Shown: one piece after another, positions 1 through 14,700 of the stretch
How the letters are laid out: every line of letters begins with the position of its first letter
How positions within the stretch are numbered: position 1 is the first letter of the stretch
DNA from: Pogonophryne albipinna
Taxonomy: Eukaryota; Chordata; Actinopteri; Perciformes; Artedidraconidae
DNA: 64,000 nucleotides
Direction of reading: 5' to 3'
NCBI GenBank assembly: GCA_028583405.1
Contig: CM053253.1
Coordinates: forward strand, 14,643,112-14,707,111
Notes under the pieces: generated by a model
Told to the model about the DNA's origin: nothing
The model's database searches: none
What the model saw: the letters and a program-made list of their open reading frames with translations, nothing else
Program-made: the position numbers and the translations under genes

Positions 1-3000
1 GGAATGAGTCATTTCCAGATGCTCTACAGCTGTTACTCGTGCTGGCTTGCACATGATACTCCCTCCTCATATAAACGCCCACACATATACACTTTGTTTG
101 GAGGCATTACATTTGTCATCATTGTTTCATAAAGACCGCAGGATGAGAGTCCCAAATGGCAATCCACCATAATATCGGCTCTTATTGTGGCTGTACAGTA
201 ATCATCTTATCGCATTCAGTCGTTTGTGTTTTTTTTTCCTTCCACGCATCCATTGCTCCATCACAGACTCACTGCAGGTGTTTTTTTTCTTTGCGCAAAT
301 ATCGGGGTTTTAACAGAGAGGAAGTGAGGGGAAGCAACAGTTCTCCGCAGCCTCCGCAGCAGTGGAGTGACCTGGCTCTGTCCATGGTGCTGAAATGCGG
401 GGAAGCAAAGCGCCTTGAATCTACACAGTACATACTGTACATTGTAACAGCAACACACATTACTCTGCTACAATTTACCCCTTCGACTGAGAGAACGTGT
501 TGACATACTAGGTTCAAAATCACACATGTTAACTCGCAGTACAGTCCGTTTTCTCCTCTCCTCCTGACTCCTCTGTTATTAGCACCATTTTGCACATTTC
601 CCCATTATCTTTGCTTATTTTGTCCCTGCCTGTAAATTGTCTCTCACCAATAATGCCATACACCAATATGAACCTGAGCCGTGATCTTTAGCAGCAACCC
701 AGGCCTTTATTTTCTGTTCTATTTTTAATGGGCTCCGTCTAAACAGGAAACAGTTGGAGACCACCTCATGAAATGTTAATGCCTTTCTTCGAATTGTTGC
801 CTATTCATTATTTTCTTTGTTTATGCAGGAACTAATATAAGTTTGTAAATCACTTGCATAGTGGCAGCATAGGCCTGGATTTGAATGTGCTGTAGGGTTG
901 CCCGGCTCTTTCCACTCAGCAACTGCACTTAATTTCTTTGAATTATTTAAATCACCAACTAATTTATACCTACTTTGTCTGCCTTATTTAATAACACATT
1001 TGTTAAAATGTTGTACCCCAAGGAAAATGCAAATTTTTAAATAAAAAACACAATGTGGGAGGTTAACATTACAATAGATTTTAAAAATTAAACCGATCCT
1101 CGGTCCAGTCTTTTTAAAATGACTTTTATTTGCAAATGAGTCACTAATGGATTCCTCTCATATAACCAGAGGTATTGCAAGAGTCTTAACACTTCTATTG
1201 GAGAGATCTCTCTGACTGTAAGCCAGCCCACATGAGAAAGAGAGAGAGCGAAACAATGATGTAGCCACATGAACGTGTCTCAGGCACAAACTACTGTAGC
1301 AGTAACATGAAATAATCTAGCGGGCTAGGCCACCATTATCTGAAATGGACAGATCGAGGATCAAACGTGTTCAGGAGAGAACAAAAGATGGAGCTAATGT
1401 TCAACTGAGAGTGGGATTAGAGAGATTAATGTAGCCCAAAGTAGCCATGATTTGAGCTTGATTTCGGTGAGCACTTTTGGATTCATTATGGGCACTGATT
1501 TACAAATCTCCTTAGTAATGTCGTTTTCTGTACCTCAACTGCACTTAAAACCATTAAAGTATACCTATTGTTGCATGTGTGATCATGTTGATGGTCATTT
1601 AAAGTGTTTTGAGGTCGTCGTCTTGCGGCTACACAGACCCCTGCAGCTGAGTAGCGTGCCTTTATTCTGTGACACTGGTTTGGGATCCGATACGTAACAT
1701 GCTCCTCTGCCTCTGTGGCAGACATCCCTAGGTTAGCAATACTTCGGCGCAGTAATGTGTCTGAGTAAGGGAGTCTGTATATAAGTCGTGCTGAACAACA
1801 TGACTCAGTGGGTGAAACCCAAAACTGTTGTGTACATTTGAACTTTGCTGGATCTGGGACAGAACTACTCAAGCAGGCCTTCATGGCCTTCACACTCACA
1901 TTGCATTACTGAAATGGTTGAAGGATCCACTCGGTAAGCAGTTAGGCTTCAGATGTACCAATCATGAATCAGGCTGGAACTAAAAGAGAATAGAAAAACC
2001 AAAGAGTTTTCAGTGCTGCATTTAAGATGAGCACAGTGTCTTTTTTAATAATAATATTTCTCAGCACAGTGGTCCCCATTTATCACTCAGTTGTTTTGAA
2101 AAAGCAGAGTGTTTATAATCCACAATAATGTTTACTGGCAGGTTTTTGATGGCATCTTCACTCTCTGCAGAATATGTCTCCCCTGTGGACCATTGTACAG
2201 TTAGGAACTCTATGTGTCTCTCGCTGATTCTACTGTAACACAAGGTCATCAGGCCGTTCATGCTGTGTGCTAATCGCTATATTACATATAGAGGAAAAAC
2301 ATTTTTCAAGACATGTCGGCAGGTACAAATATTAACGCTGGATACTTGTCTCCCTCATCTGCTGTAAAAGAACAATAGATGTTTGTGTTGATAGCTTACA
2401 TATTGGAGTTGGCTTGACCATAAAAATGACAGGAAACAGGAGAGTGGAACACAAGACAAATAGGTCAAAGGTCAACGTCATACAGAGGAGCTTGAGTACA
2501 TGGAGACCGGATTTCTACAGAAAATAATCTGTCAGGATCATATTTGTATTTTTTACCTCTACTCTGACATGTTTACGTGCTTTAATGTTCAAAAACCCAT
2601 TGTTCTCATACTGCCTGTGCTGCAGCTCCTCTGTTCACCCTCTGTCTGAAACCAGAGCCCAGTCTGCTCTGATTGGTTAGCTGGCCGGCTCTGTTTTGAT
2701 TGGTCAACCTCTTAGAGAAGTCCCACCCCCTAGCCTTTCACGCACAATGTGTTGGAGCGCCAGCCAATAGAATTGCGAGTGTTATATAGCGATGTCACTA
2801 TGTTGCGGAAGTAAACAAAGGAGTCCAATGGAGGCGTTTCAGGCAGAGGGGGAGTGTGTGGGAGAGAAACTCCCTCTGGAGATAACTTTGGGTATTTAGG
2901 CTTTGCAGCCCATTAACATGCACAGAAACGTATACCACACACTAGAGGAAAGAGAAACCCCTAAAAATCATTGTAGGGCCCCTTTAACAGAATATTACGA

Positions 3001-5631
3001 GAAGATATAAGAGACGTTCAAGAGAATGTTGCTGCACAAATGAGATCCTTGAATTGCCACATTTTTCTTGCAATCATCACATAACAGCTCTTTTTACATC
3101 GCAACACTGCAGGATTCTATTAACAAGGTGAGGGTTTTAGTGTTCACATATAGGCATTTTAGGCATTACTGCTGGTGAAGAGGGGCAACTTAGAAAATAA
3201 GGCACAACAGAGGAAGAGCTTTCTTAATTCTCACTCAGGCTGATTTTAAAAGGTATTTTGTGCACCAGTATATCTCTGGTCTCCTGAGTCTAATGCTTTT
3301 TACTATGAGGCTTGATACTCATTGGGTGCATTTTCTTCTACTATTCTCAGGATTAGGTGACCAAAGTGATACCATAAATAGTGTCAACTTCAGCGCTTGA
3401 ATGTCATAACTTCTGCATGATTAAATCCAGAATGATAACTTGTTTGTTTCTTCAGGAGATGGCGGTGGTAGTAATTAGGTGCTGTTATGGAAAATAAACT
3501 CCAGCGTCTGTTCTCACTTTACAACAACTCAGAAAAACTGGATTCTTAAGAGACTGTTTCTAGGCTGTTAAAAATGTTATCTGAAGAATAACTCTGAGAG
3601 ATTTGAGTTTATATTTTGCCCTACTATTACCATTTAAAGTTTAGTTAATTAAATCTAGCATTTAAATGAATCACCCTTTTATACTTCATGAGTAAACCTG
3701 TCTGGCTATAAGTTGTAATTATTCTACTTTTCTGGAGAATTATTTAGCTATTTCCTTGGTTTTGGTCTTTATAGATTTGCCTAGCCTGATAGTTATTTAT
3801 GAAAATGCATTGCATCTCTTTGCTGCCATCAACATTTTCGCCAGCCAGAAGATACAAAAACAAGTATTTTTCCTTCTTCCTTACAAACAACTTGGTCGAG
3901 TGGGAAAAAATAGGATTTCAAAAAGCAGTCATGCCCATAAAACCGAACATCTGATATTAAATGAGTGAATAGATGCAGTTGCTAATAGAGGTATGGATGA
4001 GTAAACGTATATATCTGTGATACATGGAACAATTGAGAGGTGGCGAGGTGTGAGGAGAGTGGAGGACAGCAGGAGTCTCCTGCTGTGCTTAAGCTCCATA
4101 ATTCCTCCCAGTGAGTTTGTGGTTACACAATAGCAGCCTTAAGATGCCATGTGGACTATATGCAACTAAATCGAGGGACAGTCTGGACTGATATTATGTT
4201 GCTCAGCAGAAATGTTGCTTTTGCCAACATTTCCACTGCCTGTCCCATCAGTCCTTCCAACATCCTACGTTCAACATGTTGATGTATAAAAAGATGCATT
4301 TTCTTGTTTTTTTTGTTTTGTGGATATGCTAATACTCTGAAGCCACAATGAAAGAGTGTTTACACAGCTTGGAGGTTTTGTGAGGGTGGACTATGAAAAT
4401 ACGAGTCTGCTTGATGCGCCCATCTCTCTCGAACATGACAAGCTCATCTTGTTCTGACATGGCCTCCGCTAAAGAGTTTTAAAATGGTGTGAGTGCAGGT
4501 TTAGCAATTCAAATGAAATAGAGGCCATTAAAGAATAGCACTCTAAAATAGGCAATACTTAGCCTTGGCTGGAAAAGAGCCCCAGGCAGGGGCAAAAGGT
4601 GACAAGGAGGCTCTCTTAAGTCTATCCATCTCTCTGACTCTAATACATGCCTAATACACTTGACTTGAACTCTAGCGCCATGCAGCATCCGTAAGCTTCG
4701 CCATTTAAAAATGCCCACATCCCCGCAGCAGTTACAGTGAAGAAAGCCCTCCAGTTTGTAGATGATCTGTTGCCATAGTTACCCGAGCACAGGAACTGAG
4801 CACTCGTTACCCTCAAACAGTCAACTGAGCCGAGCCCAAGACCCTCCTCCTCTTCCTCCCCCTCACTGGGTCCCCTGGCTAGTTCATTAGCATAATGATT
4901 CACACCAAACTCCCCTCGAAGGGCCACCATTTGTAGGTTTAAAATCATCAGTGGAGCCCTGTCGTAGTTAAACAAGTTTGTCTTTACTGAGGCCTGTATG
5001 TTACATAGATGCAGAGATGACAAAAAACTGGCTCCAGAGGCCATCCCATTGTGAAAGCCTTTACTGTGGCATCGTCCCCTGAGGAACAATCATGTTCTTA
5101 ATCAGTGTTTGAGTCACAAGATGTTTCTGTGTACGGTCAAAGACTGCATGATGCTGCAAAAGCGGGTGGCTTGGAAGATTTATTATGCTAATACCGACTT
5201 ATGATAAAGCAGCGTTTACTACTTAGCAGATTGTGTGGGCTCTATTTTGGGAGACAGTTCAATTAACTTAACATTCCACAAAAATCAGGCCGCTTAAGAA
5301 TTAATTGCTTATTAAAATGACTACCCACTTCAGGGTGGGAGCTTGTTTACAGTTTGCTAAGCAGTGGTTCCTGTGTGTCAGCGAGTTTAGATGTTTGTGT
5401 TTAACAGCTTATTAAAAGTCCCGCTTCAACCCAAAAAGACATGCTGTGCGGAGACTTTACACTTTATGAATTAGATAGAGACCCCAAAGTCTAAGAGAAG
5501 CCCCTTGCTTAATCAGAGGTCACAAAAATGACACAAAGAATATATGTTGTACACAAAAATACATCACAGTCAAATCAGGTCAAATATGTGTTCTCATCAC
5601 TGTTGCCTCATGATTGTTTTTCTCTTTCCAG
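1..5631 (+). other. dock3: dock3 intron 1, 3' part
   Basis: No supported exon. It ends in the acceptor tctctttccag before exon 2. A short interspersed repeat lies at 2597-2987 (listed separately). The rest is AT-rich unique-looking DNA with only short random open frames. A stretch around 5160-5480, rich in TAAT/TTAATT-type motifs, might be regulatory, but nothing in the sequence proves it. Confidence 0.8.
2597..2987. repeat. interspersed repeat, MITE-like, copy 1
   Basis: About 90 bp from 2601 are nearly identical to 13808-13895 in intron 6 (shared core CAGTCTGCTCTGATTGGTTA). The element contains several ATTGG/CCAAT boxes and ends in GGGCCCCTTTAA; the reverse complement of that end resembles the TTAAAGGGG start of copy 2, so the family probably has short inverted ends. 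The left end of this copy is degenerate, so its boundary is approximate. Confidence 0.6.
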
Positions 5632-5715
5632 TGATCTGCAACTTCCGGTCATCAACATGTCAGGCCTTAGTCCTGGAGATTGGGGAAACTGTACAGATTT
5701 TGGAGAAGAGTGAAG
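5632..5715 (+). CDS. dock3: dock3 exon 2 (SH3 domain, part)
   Basis: 84 nt, about residues 13-41, reading [10 protein letters not shown] then [18 protein letters not shown]. It starts inside a Val codon (G|TG) and ends after the first base of a Gly codon, with acceptor ttccag and donor gtaaaa. This is the ALYDF-like start and RT loop of the N-terminal SH3, which in DOCK proteins packs on DHR-2 and binds ELMO. Confidence 0.88.
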
Positions 5716-8700
5716 GTAAAAGCAATCCCGCCCAAATGATTGTGTTTGATTGTAAATAACAATCAGATCTGTACTGCAGAGAGATATCATGTGCCTAAAG
5801 TATTGTGTGGTGGTCATGTTCACTCAGGCCTAAGGGTCCTTCTTTCTTAGTATTTTATATGGGACTGAATACATCTGCATACTAAAGTAAAAACAAATCT
5901 AGACACAGTATTTAAATGGGATTACTTTTAAGTGAAATAAATAAATTAAAGCATTCTGTTTTTCTGCGCCAGATCTAAGGTTAATCATAGAAGTAGGCTT
6001 TGAAACACCATTCAAACCAGCATGTTGTAAAAACTTAATTTCACAGGTCCATATTTGCTAATAAATCTCTTGAGAGAGTCTTGTTAGACACTTTTCTGCT
6101 TACAGTATGTTATGGAAAACAGAGTCTAGTAAAGCAGTTATTATAAGCAGTTATTGATTTCCAGATCTTGACCTAAAAATAAACTGCACCATCAAACCAA
6201 AAGAAGGATTCACTGAAGCTAACACAAAATAAAATCCTAACATACAGAGCGGATTTGATGTAACTTTTTTGGGAAATTATGATATAACTTTTTGTTCAAT
6301 AGAGCCCTATACCTGGTGATCCACCATACTAACTAATAAATAGGCTTACATAACTGATTTCACGGATTTCTTTACCATTTCATGACCAATCAAATGATAA
6401 AACAGTCAATATAACAGTTAGTATAATTATTTTAAGCAAGTAAGTTAGCTAGCACAGCACTATTTTATTATATGTACAGCACTTTGGCTCGACCAAAAAT
6501 CGTTTATAAATGTGCTATATAAATAAAACTTGATTTGATTTGATTTGATTTAAAACGGTAATGAATTACATTCAGATTAACATATCGAGTACAAGTTCAA
6601 TGAAGGTAAAAAGTAATGGCACATCTTTCTTTACAATGTGTTTCATTGTGATGTAGTAAGGTTTTCTAATGTGAATTTTGCTCTTCCTTTAGGATGGTAC
6701 AGAGGCTTTTCCACCAAGAAGCCTTCTATCAAGGTAATTATAACAGCGTCCAAAAATGACTGGTTGGAGATTGGGTTAGTTCCTGCAGGCTACTTACAGT
6801 TCTCAGCATTTTGAATATGTGAGCAAATGAATCTCATCAAAACTGGCATACTTGAAGTACAGAATCAAAATACAAAGATCTATTTGGACTTAAGACACAA
6901 CCTTGTACTGTAGTGCAGCAAACTGAATAAGTTGTTGGAAAGCCAGTAATCATAGTAAAGTTAACACATATTTAAATAAACACATTAAGAATCGCCAACT
7001 GGTCTCTTTGTAATACAGAGTGGTCTCCACGTGAAGCTTTTATTTGATAGAGACCAATGCGTTTTTGTGAATGATAATGTGACATGAGAGATGTGCATCC
7101 CAAAAATAACTTTGTCTAGACAACAAAGACATTAATGACTGATTAACTTATTGAATGGAGCTTTGTTTGACAAAAATAGAAATCTCCTGACCTGTTTTTC
7201 AATATGTGCTTTTCATAGACACATTTTTAACCAAGATGTTCTGACTTCATTTCATAAAAACACTAAGACTAATTGGAGGGCCGTCTTCAAGATGTTATTT
7301 ACAAAAATAAAATACACACGGCAAATACAGAGACAAGAAAAGACACAATTAATCCAACCTTGGTTTGAGGCTGACGCCACCTCTATCATTTATTTTATTT
7401 TTGTACAATGGCAATTTACAGAATAGCATCCCAGAATAGCACCATGGAGCCACCACTTTGTGTGCTGTATTAGCACTCTGCTGTTTTCTCTCCTGTGCAG
7501 AATTGTCTAAAACAGTGTTTCTCAAACTTTTTCATACCAAGGACCACTTAACCAATAAAAAAAACACTCGCGGACCTCCTAACTCCACAAATATCAAAAA
7601 ACGCATCGTTTTTCTAGAACATATTACAAATCGCCTGAAAATTGTACAAACAAGTGGCAGCAAGTGTGATGAAGGTGTTGCGCTGGGCTATATCATGCAA
7701 TCGAAAGTGAAACTTAAGCTTGTTCCATTGCGGAGATATTCCCGCGAGAGTGTGGAAAACTGAAATGTATTTATTTATTTCAAATGTGAAATGTTACCAA
7801 TATACTCACGGACCACTTTGAGAAGCACTGGTCTAAAACATCTCAATTTGGTTTTCCTTTCAGCCAGCAGATGGTGCAATTAGTGATATAAAAGCATATT
7901 TTTAAGCAAAAAAAAGCAATTGAAAAATACATAAAAATAAAACTCCAATTCGGTTTTAATCCATAACATGAAATACACTGTTTTCTTCAGTGTTTCATGC
8001 AGGAGAGAAGCAGCACACACTTATTGTGGTGTTATATTTTTGATCAAGGCAGAAATAAAGTTAAGATGGAGGGTAGAACAGAGAGATTGAATCCACTTCA
8101 CAGTCGGCATCATTATGATAAATCCTACTCAGTAAGTAAAGAGCATAGGTGCATAACTCTGACTAATACAGGCCCATCACTGCCTAAAGAGATCAATACT
8201 CTGCACTGCAATAAGTGGTTATTATATACGACTGACAAATCTGCTTCTTATAGGATTGATTCCTCAGTAAAAACTCTTTATGACAGACTCCATCCTTGAC
8301 AACCTGTAACAGAGCCCAATAGCCATTACACAAGCAGTCGTATTATCAGAAACAAAAATACCAGATGTATTATAAAAAACAGAAGAGCAGCAGGTCATCT
8401 GTTGCCATTTCGTATGTCTCCTTTCAAAATAAAATGTCAGAAGCTGAAGTGTTATGTGATGCTGCTGTAATGTTTTAAAAGAAGCACAAAAGCTGTCCAG
8501 TCGTGGTAAATGTAGGTGTTAGTGGCTTCATGCTGTCCTTCCCTACTCTCATCAGCTATTTACAGTTCTTACTAACACCCCTCCATTTTGTTATGTACTC
8601 TACTGCCCACATTCAATCGCCCCCATACTCTCTCTATGCTGAGAGGAATTAGTTTTGCTCACTGTGGCCAATTCTTCACATCTGGCAGATTAGAATAAGA

Positions 8701-11700
8701 AAGATGAACTGCAAGGGTGGCACCACTCAGTCTCTCATGCCCTTCCCCTGCTAAGCCAAGCCACACAAGGGCTCATCATCTCTGTGGTGTGTGTGCACGC
8801 AGTATCATTTATTCTCTGCATGTCAGCATACAGCATAGCAGAAATGGTCTAAACATATAATGCAAGAGTGAGCTAGCAATTCCTTCAACATATAATGTGT
8901 GGCCAGCAGAAGTGTATCTTAACCTGAAGGTATTGTACCACAACACAATACTGTACACGTTGGTTAGATGTTGCAGGAGAATTAAGAACGTGATCCTGTC
9001 ACACTCGGTAACATCTCTGCTCCCTCCTCTCTGTCCACAGGGGATTTTCCCAGTCAGCTATGTCCACTTGAAGAAATCCACAGTGACCAACAGAGGGTAA
9101 GTCGTTTGATGTTTTAGTTGAGCTTGCACAGCGTCACAATTAGAGATGCGCTTATCTAACTTATTTTGATGGATGTACCCCGCCGCCATACAGGCACCAA
9201 CATACGATACAGAAAACAAAAGAGACTGAGTAGCAAATAAAAGTCTGTGCATTCACTAGTGTGCTCCGGTGAAGGTTGCAGATGTCAATACATATATTTG
9301 GTAATGTTGGAAAGATCGATATACTCACCAATACTAATTTGTTGTTACATAAACAAATTATTGACATACTGTGGCAGTGTCAACACAATCCAACATGCAA
9401 AGCTACGAGTAAACAAAACGTGCTTTTGAATCTGCAATACATGCAGAGACAGACTAGTTAGACTAGTTTTGGGTGGGCAGTTTGATAATAAAGCAATCCC
9501 TTTAATATGATTGTATTTGGCCCTTTGTATTTGAGTTGGATTGAGGGGAATTAAAGGAATAATATCAGTTTATTGAAATGTAAGGTAATTAATCATTTTT
9601 ACCAGTCTCTTCCACTTCTTTTGTTTAACATTTAATAATACCTAATGTACTTCATCATGGCAAACTTTAATCTCACAATGTTAAAGTAAACACAACATAA
9701 TAGAATATTTTATCCATGTCACCAACCCCTACAACCAGTGTGGGTCACACTAAGATTAGAGTGAAGGGAACATCTTTGCACATGCAGGAAACATTACATC
9801 ATCTTTGAATTGGTTTATTATTGAGTAGACACATAAACAAAACTAAAATAGCTTGTTGAATTTATTGCAGCACATAGCATTTTATGTAGGAGGGAAGTGC
9901 AGCTCAAAATACTGAAGACAACATCGCAGTGATTTCTCTACAGATCCGTATCTACCATTGAAACATAGAGGAAGGATGATATTAGGATTGCTATCTGTTT
10001 GTTCTGTACTAGCCAGGAGCTCTTATCAATCATTACACAGGGAGTATGATGCAGACACATCAATGTGTTAATCTATAAGACAACTTTCATTGGACAGTCG
10101 TTAACATGTATGCATGCTCTCTCACACACGCATGCACACACATCCAAAGTTCCCGTTGCAAAGCCGGCCCCTGATGTATCGGCTAGAATAAAAGTGAAGA
10201 CAAAACATGCGGCAGATCTCTTTATCAGCCTGAACTGATGGAGGTTAACCCTGCAGACTGGGAGCTGTGGCTCAGTGTGGACTGGGAGTTTGCTGTTACA
10301 TCTCCCAGTTGAGCTTCCACATAGCAGCAGGATTGTTGTTTCCACTCAAACAATTAAAAGTGCACACTTGGAAATCCACATTATTATACCTCCTCGCTCC
10401 AGGAGTTGCACTTTGGGAAATGTGCTTTGCTGTCTCATGGAGTTAATGAGGTGACACACCTTCTGCATATCTGTGGTTCTCCCAGAGCGTTCGTGCCACA
10501 GACAATAACCCTGAGTCATGGTGTAATGGATGGAGATGCTTCCCTTGTTGCAAGAATCAATGATACAGTATTAAAGATAATTCTTTCAGAACAGGCCGGA
10601 GCTTAGTGAGCAAAGTTTCACTAGAGAATTAACCTTGGTTTAGTGTTTCTCTGAGTGTGGTCGCACAGGAAGGATGTGTGTTGTGTTTTTTACTGAAGTG
10701 TTCTACCTCTCCTGCAGCCAGGGAACATATTCTTACTCTTCATAGGATTACTCTCTTTTTCATTTCATTGCTGTTACTAATTTAAAAGCTGGCCTCAAGC
10801 TGTGGCATTAATACCTGTGGTATTATGTCAGTTTTGAGCAAGCGAAAATTACAACATGTTAGTTGTTTAACATTTAAGAAGTAATCAGTTACTTGTACTC
10901 TACTAACGTTACTCAGCTCAGCATTTAGCTATCTGGTCAATTAATCCGGCGACTTTGCATCACTGCTGAACAACTGTCTGTATCGCTGTGCACGCTCACA
11001 TTCATCTACATGTTTCTCTTTTGCTGCAGGCTGTGTGAGACGGTGGTGCCCCTGGAGGACCCCATCATCACAGAAACCACCTCCACACTGCAGGAATGGG
11101 GGGTCTTGTGGAAGCAGCTCTATGTGGTCAGTAGCACTATATTACAATACATCGCCGTCATCTTGAAACAAAACACCAAGCAATACATGTGAGACTAAAT
11201 CTAACACATTTGCAAGGGAGTTGGGACAAAAATATATTGCATCTATCAGTGTTTCATTTCCATCCTCCATAGGGGTTTTGGTGGAATAATCTTTTCCAGT
11301 ATGTTTTATTCTTCCCTGCACTTAATTAAACACCTGTATAACCATCAACTATAGTGAATAACCCAAAGAGATACAGTGCTAACATACAGTGAAAGCCCCT
11401 TTAGATATTTTCCATTAGCATGTCGTTCTGACTGCCAGCCTACATTTTCATATACTATCTCTGTAGGAACAGGAATGGTGGCCACAGATAATGGCCTGCA
11501 GACCTGTCGCATGCAATTTCATGCTGTGTCATTCAGGCATTGATTGATTTAAGCCTCCCTCTCGTAGTTTGTGCATCATCTTAAGATCCAGCTCTGCTCG
11601 CCACCTTCAGTCAGCCTTTACTTTCCAGGGCAAAAGTGATTACTGGAAAACCTAAAGCATTCTTAATCCTGCTATGTGTCGAGGGGGCAGGCAGAAGTGG

Positions 11701-14700
11701 TTGGTAGGGTTTGGAGTTTGGAGCTGAGTAGATACATTGCGGAGCTGGCAGTGAGTTTTTACATAACCTCTCACTGAGGACTGCTCATGCTCTGAGCAAC
11801 TAAGGAGCCGGAGGCGCTGGTGTAGTGATGTAACTTTCTCTGAAGCCCGACTAATGTGAAGCGCTGATTTAACAGAACCCGTTTTGGTGCTCACCCCCTG
11901 TGTGATATGGGCCATGTTGCCACAGTTGCATCCATAATAATAGGATGTAGCATTGGCTAAATGTTGTTACATTTCACCTTATTGTTTCCAATTACAATTC
12001 ATGGGATTACTTCAGGGAGCAATGGCCTAAGCATAACTGTGTATCTGTTTTAATGTACGTAATTAGCCCCGCAGAATAGACACCCGAAAGGGCTCATCAA
12101 CCCTGAAAAAAAATCTTTGTTTTCCAGCAGCCTTTGAGAACATGCAGGGCTTATCCTCATTAAATTTACATCGGCAATGTGGTGCCGCTTAATCTTTGCA
12201 TTTATGTAAACAAACCTGGGTGGTAATGTGGACTTGTCGTGCCATTACGGAGAACACAAAATGCCTGAATTAAAAGGGTTGTCCTTAGTTTACGACAAAT
12301 AGTGATGAAAGTCATTACCGTGAGGAGGTCAAAGCAGACTTGCAAGGGGAATACCATTTTTTGTTTAATTAACAATAGCAGTGCGACTTAAATGTCAGAA
12401 GCATCACACATTTGTTCTGCTAACTGCACAGGCTGATAAGGAGTGGTTAGAACATGATTTTTGTCTTGATCCTACTTTGACTGAATAATAAATCATCAGA
12501 GTCTGATATCAGAGAACAATCTGCTAGTAACCTCTTGTTTTCTCTCAGTGTCCAGCGCTGTAGTTCAAGAGGGAAATTAATAATCTCTACATAAATGCTG
12601 CAGCAGAAGAAGATCACATATCCTAACCAAGCCTTTTTTTGGATGCTCCAACAGAAACACAAGGTGGATCTATTCCATAAACTGCGTCATGTGATGAATG
12701 AGCTCATCGACCTGCGCCGGCAGCTGATCCAGGGTCACCTCGCCCAGGATCAGACTCGTGAGATCAAGCGGCACATCACTGTACGACTCGACTGGGGCAA
12801 TGAGTGAGTGACTCTTGTACTGAATTGTATTGAGATTGGCTGCACAAGGAATACAATATTTCCTTGGCACTGGAGAGATCTACAATACTGGATGAGTGGG
12901 TAACATCCTCTATGATATAATTTTATGGTAATTTAGCAGATGAGTGAATCTCAAGCGGCTTCAATTCAATGCACATCCCGCTGGAGGAACTGCAAAGACA
13001 TATTCCTACTGTTGTCAGTTTAAAACTCCATCCAACTCAACTGTGACAGGCATCCTTAACAGATCAAACATATGAGGGCTCCCTCTCAGCTGAGAAAGAA
13101 CTTTATATGAAGTGGCTGTCTGTCAGTTTATTATAAAAATAATTGCACATACAAGTACACCAATATTTCTTTGAACTATTATGAGTGTAATGTAAAAAAA
13201 AAATCAGAAGTGGAGCCTGGAATTCCCTGTATTCTGTTCACCATGCGTGTTGAGGTCACTGCTTCGTAGTGCACACTGACCTGAGAGCTGTAGTGATCTA
13301 ATTTCATGGTTAAAAGATCACAGCAGCCCTGACTGCATGTTTTGAGGCTGCACAATTTAGTTTGAAATATAAAAGCATGAACTAGAGGTGTAAGGAAACA
13401 CTTAACCTCTTTAATCCATAGACGCTTTGGTTGGTATCTTTAATACATAATCATCTCGGAGTGTTTAAGTAATGTTTAAACCTAATAATCCGAAATCTTG
13501 TCATCAGTACATGCCTAAACCAAAATGGACTGTTGATAGTGCTGACATCAAAAAAATAGTTTGAGTGATGATTCAAAATGTAGCTGGTAGTCCTCGAGCA
13601 AACTGATACAGATGACTGTTTATATAAGGAGATATGTAAGTGGTTGTAAGTGTAAACATTTACATTTGTATTATATTATATTTTGAGTCTACTAAAAAAG
13701 CATAGTATTAATTTCATGATGCATTTCTGGAGTTTAAACTAACAGTCTAATTATGATGAGCAAAATAAATGACCTAAAATAAATTAAAGGGGACTATTGT
13801 GCAATTTTGTTGGTTCTCATACTGCTTGTGCTGCAGCACCTCTTTTCACCCTCTGTCTGAAACCAGAGCCCAGTCTGCTCTGATTGGTTAGCTGGTCATC
13901 ATAAATTGATGATCTTTAAAAGCTGAAGTGAAAAAACCTCCAGGAGTGTATTTGAAGAGCTTAACATGTAATATATTTGAACTTGAAGTTGTAATATGAG
14001 ACTGTTTTGATTCTGCCTGCATTTTTGTCATACACCTCTTATCCCTCTTTCTCCAGGCACCTCGGCTTAGACCTTGTTCCCAGAAAAGAGTTTGAAATGG
14101 TGGATCAGGATCAGATCAGCATATCAGAGCTACACAAACTGGTATGTACAGTAGGGTGGGAATATTTTTCAGCCAGTGCATGCTGTACAAATTCACCACA
14201 TAAATTATTGAAAATAATAAACTAAAAAAGTAAACGTGCACTATGAAGGATATAAGAGAAATGAAAAGCAATTTTGCAGCATTCATGTAATATACTTAAA
14301 ATTCTGTAAAGTTGTATTGTAATGTCTCAAATGATGCGGACTATGAGATTTTTTGGTGGCTTTTTTTCCTGCTGATGTGGTTTTACATACAAGAATGTGT
14401 GTATGGATGTGTGAATGTACCGATTATCAAATCATCCATAAGAAGGTGACTCACAAGAGGAAGTGCGATTCAGCTGCCTCATGTAACCTGTTCTTTATGC
14501 TTATCTTACCGCCATATTGAGTGTGTCCCTTTTCTTGCATGCACGTGACTCTCACATGCGGGATTGCCAGCTAGCAATGCACACATAATGCAAAGAGACA
14601 GTCCTAGGTGATGCTCCGGGAAAATACATACAAATGAATCTTTTAGCATTTATTTAAAAAATAAGATACATATTTTACTCTTGGTTGCTTTAATCCAGCA

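Noticed and set aside
4771..4786. X-box-like GTTGCCATAGTTACCC in intron 1
   Set aside because: Only the left half fits the RFX consensus well; too weak to list.
4640..5089. 149-codon open frame on the minus strand in dock3 intron 1
   Set aside because: No recognisable domain, composition is unstructured, no splice or promoter context; likely chance.
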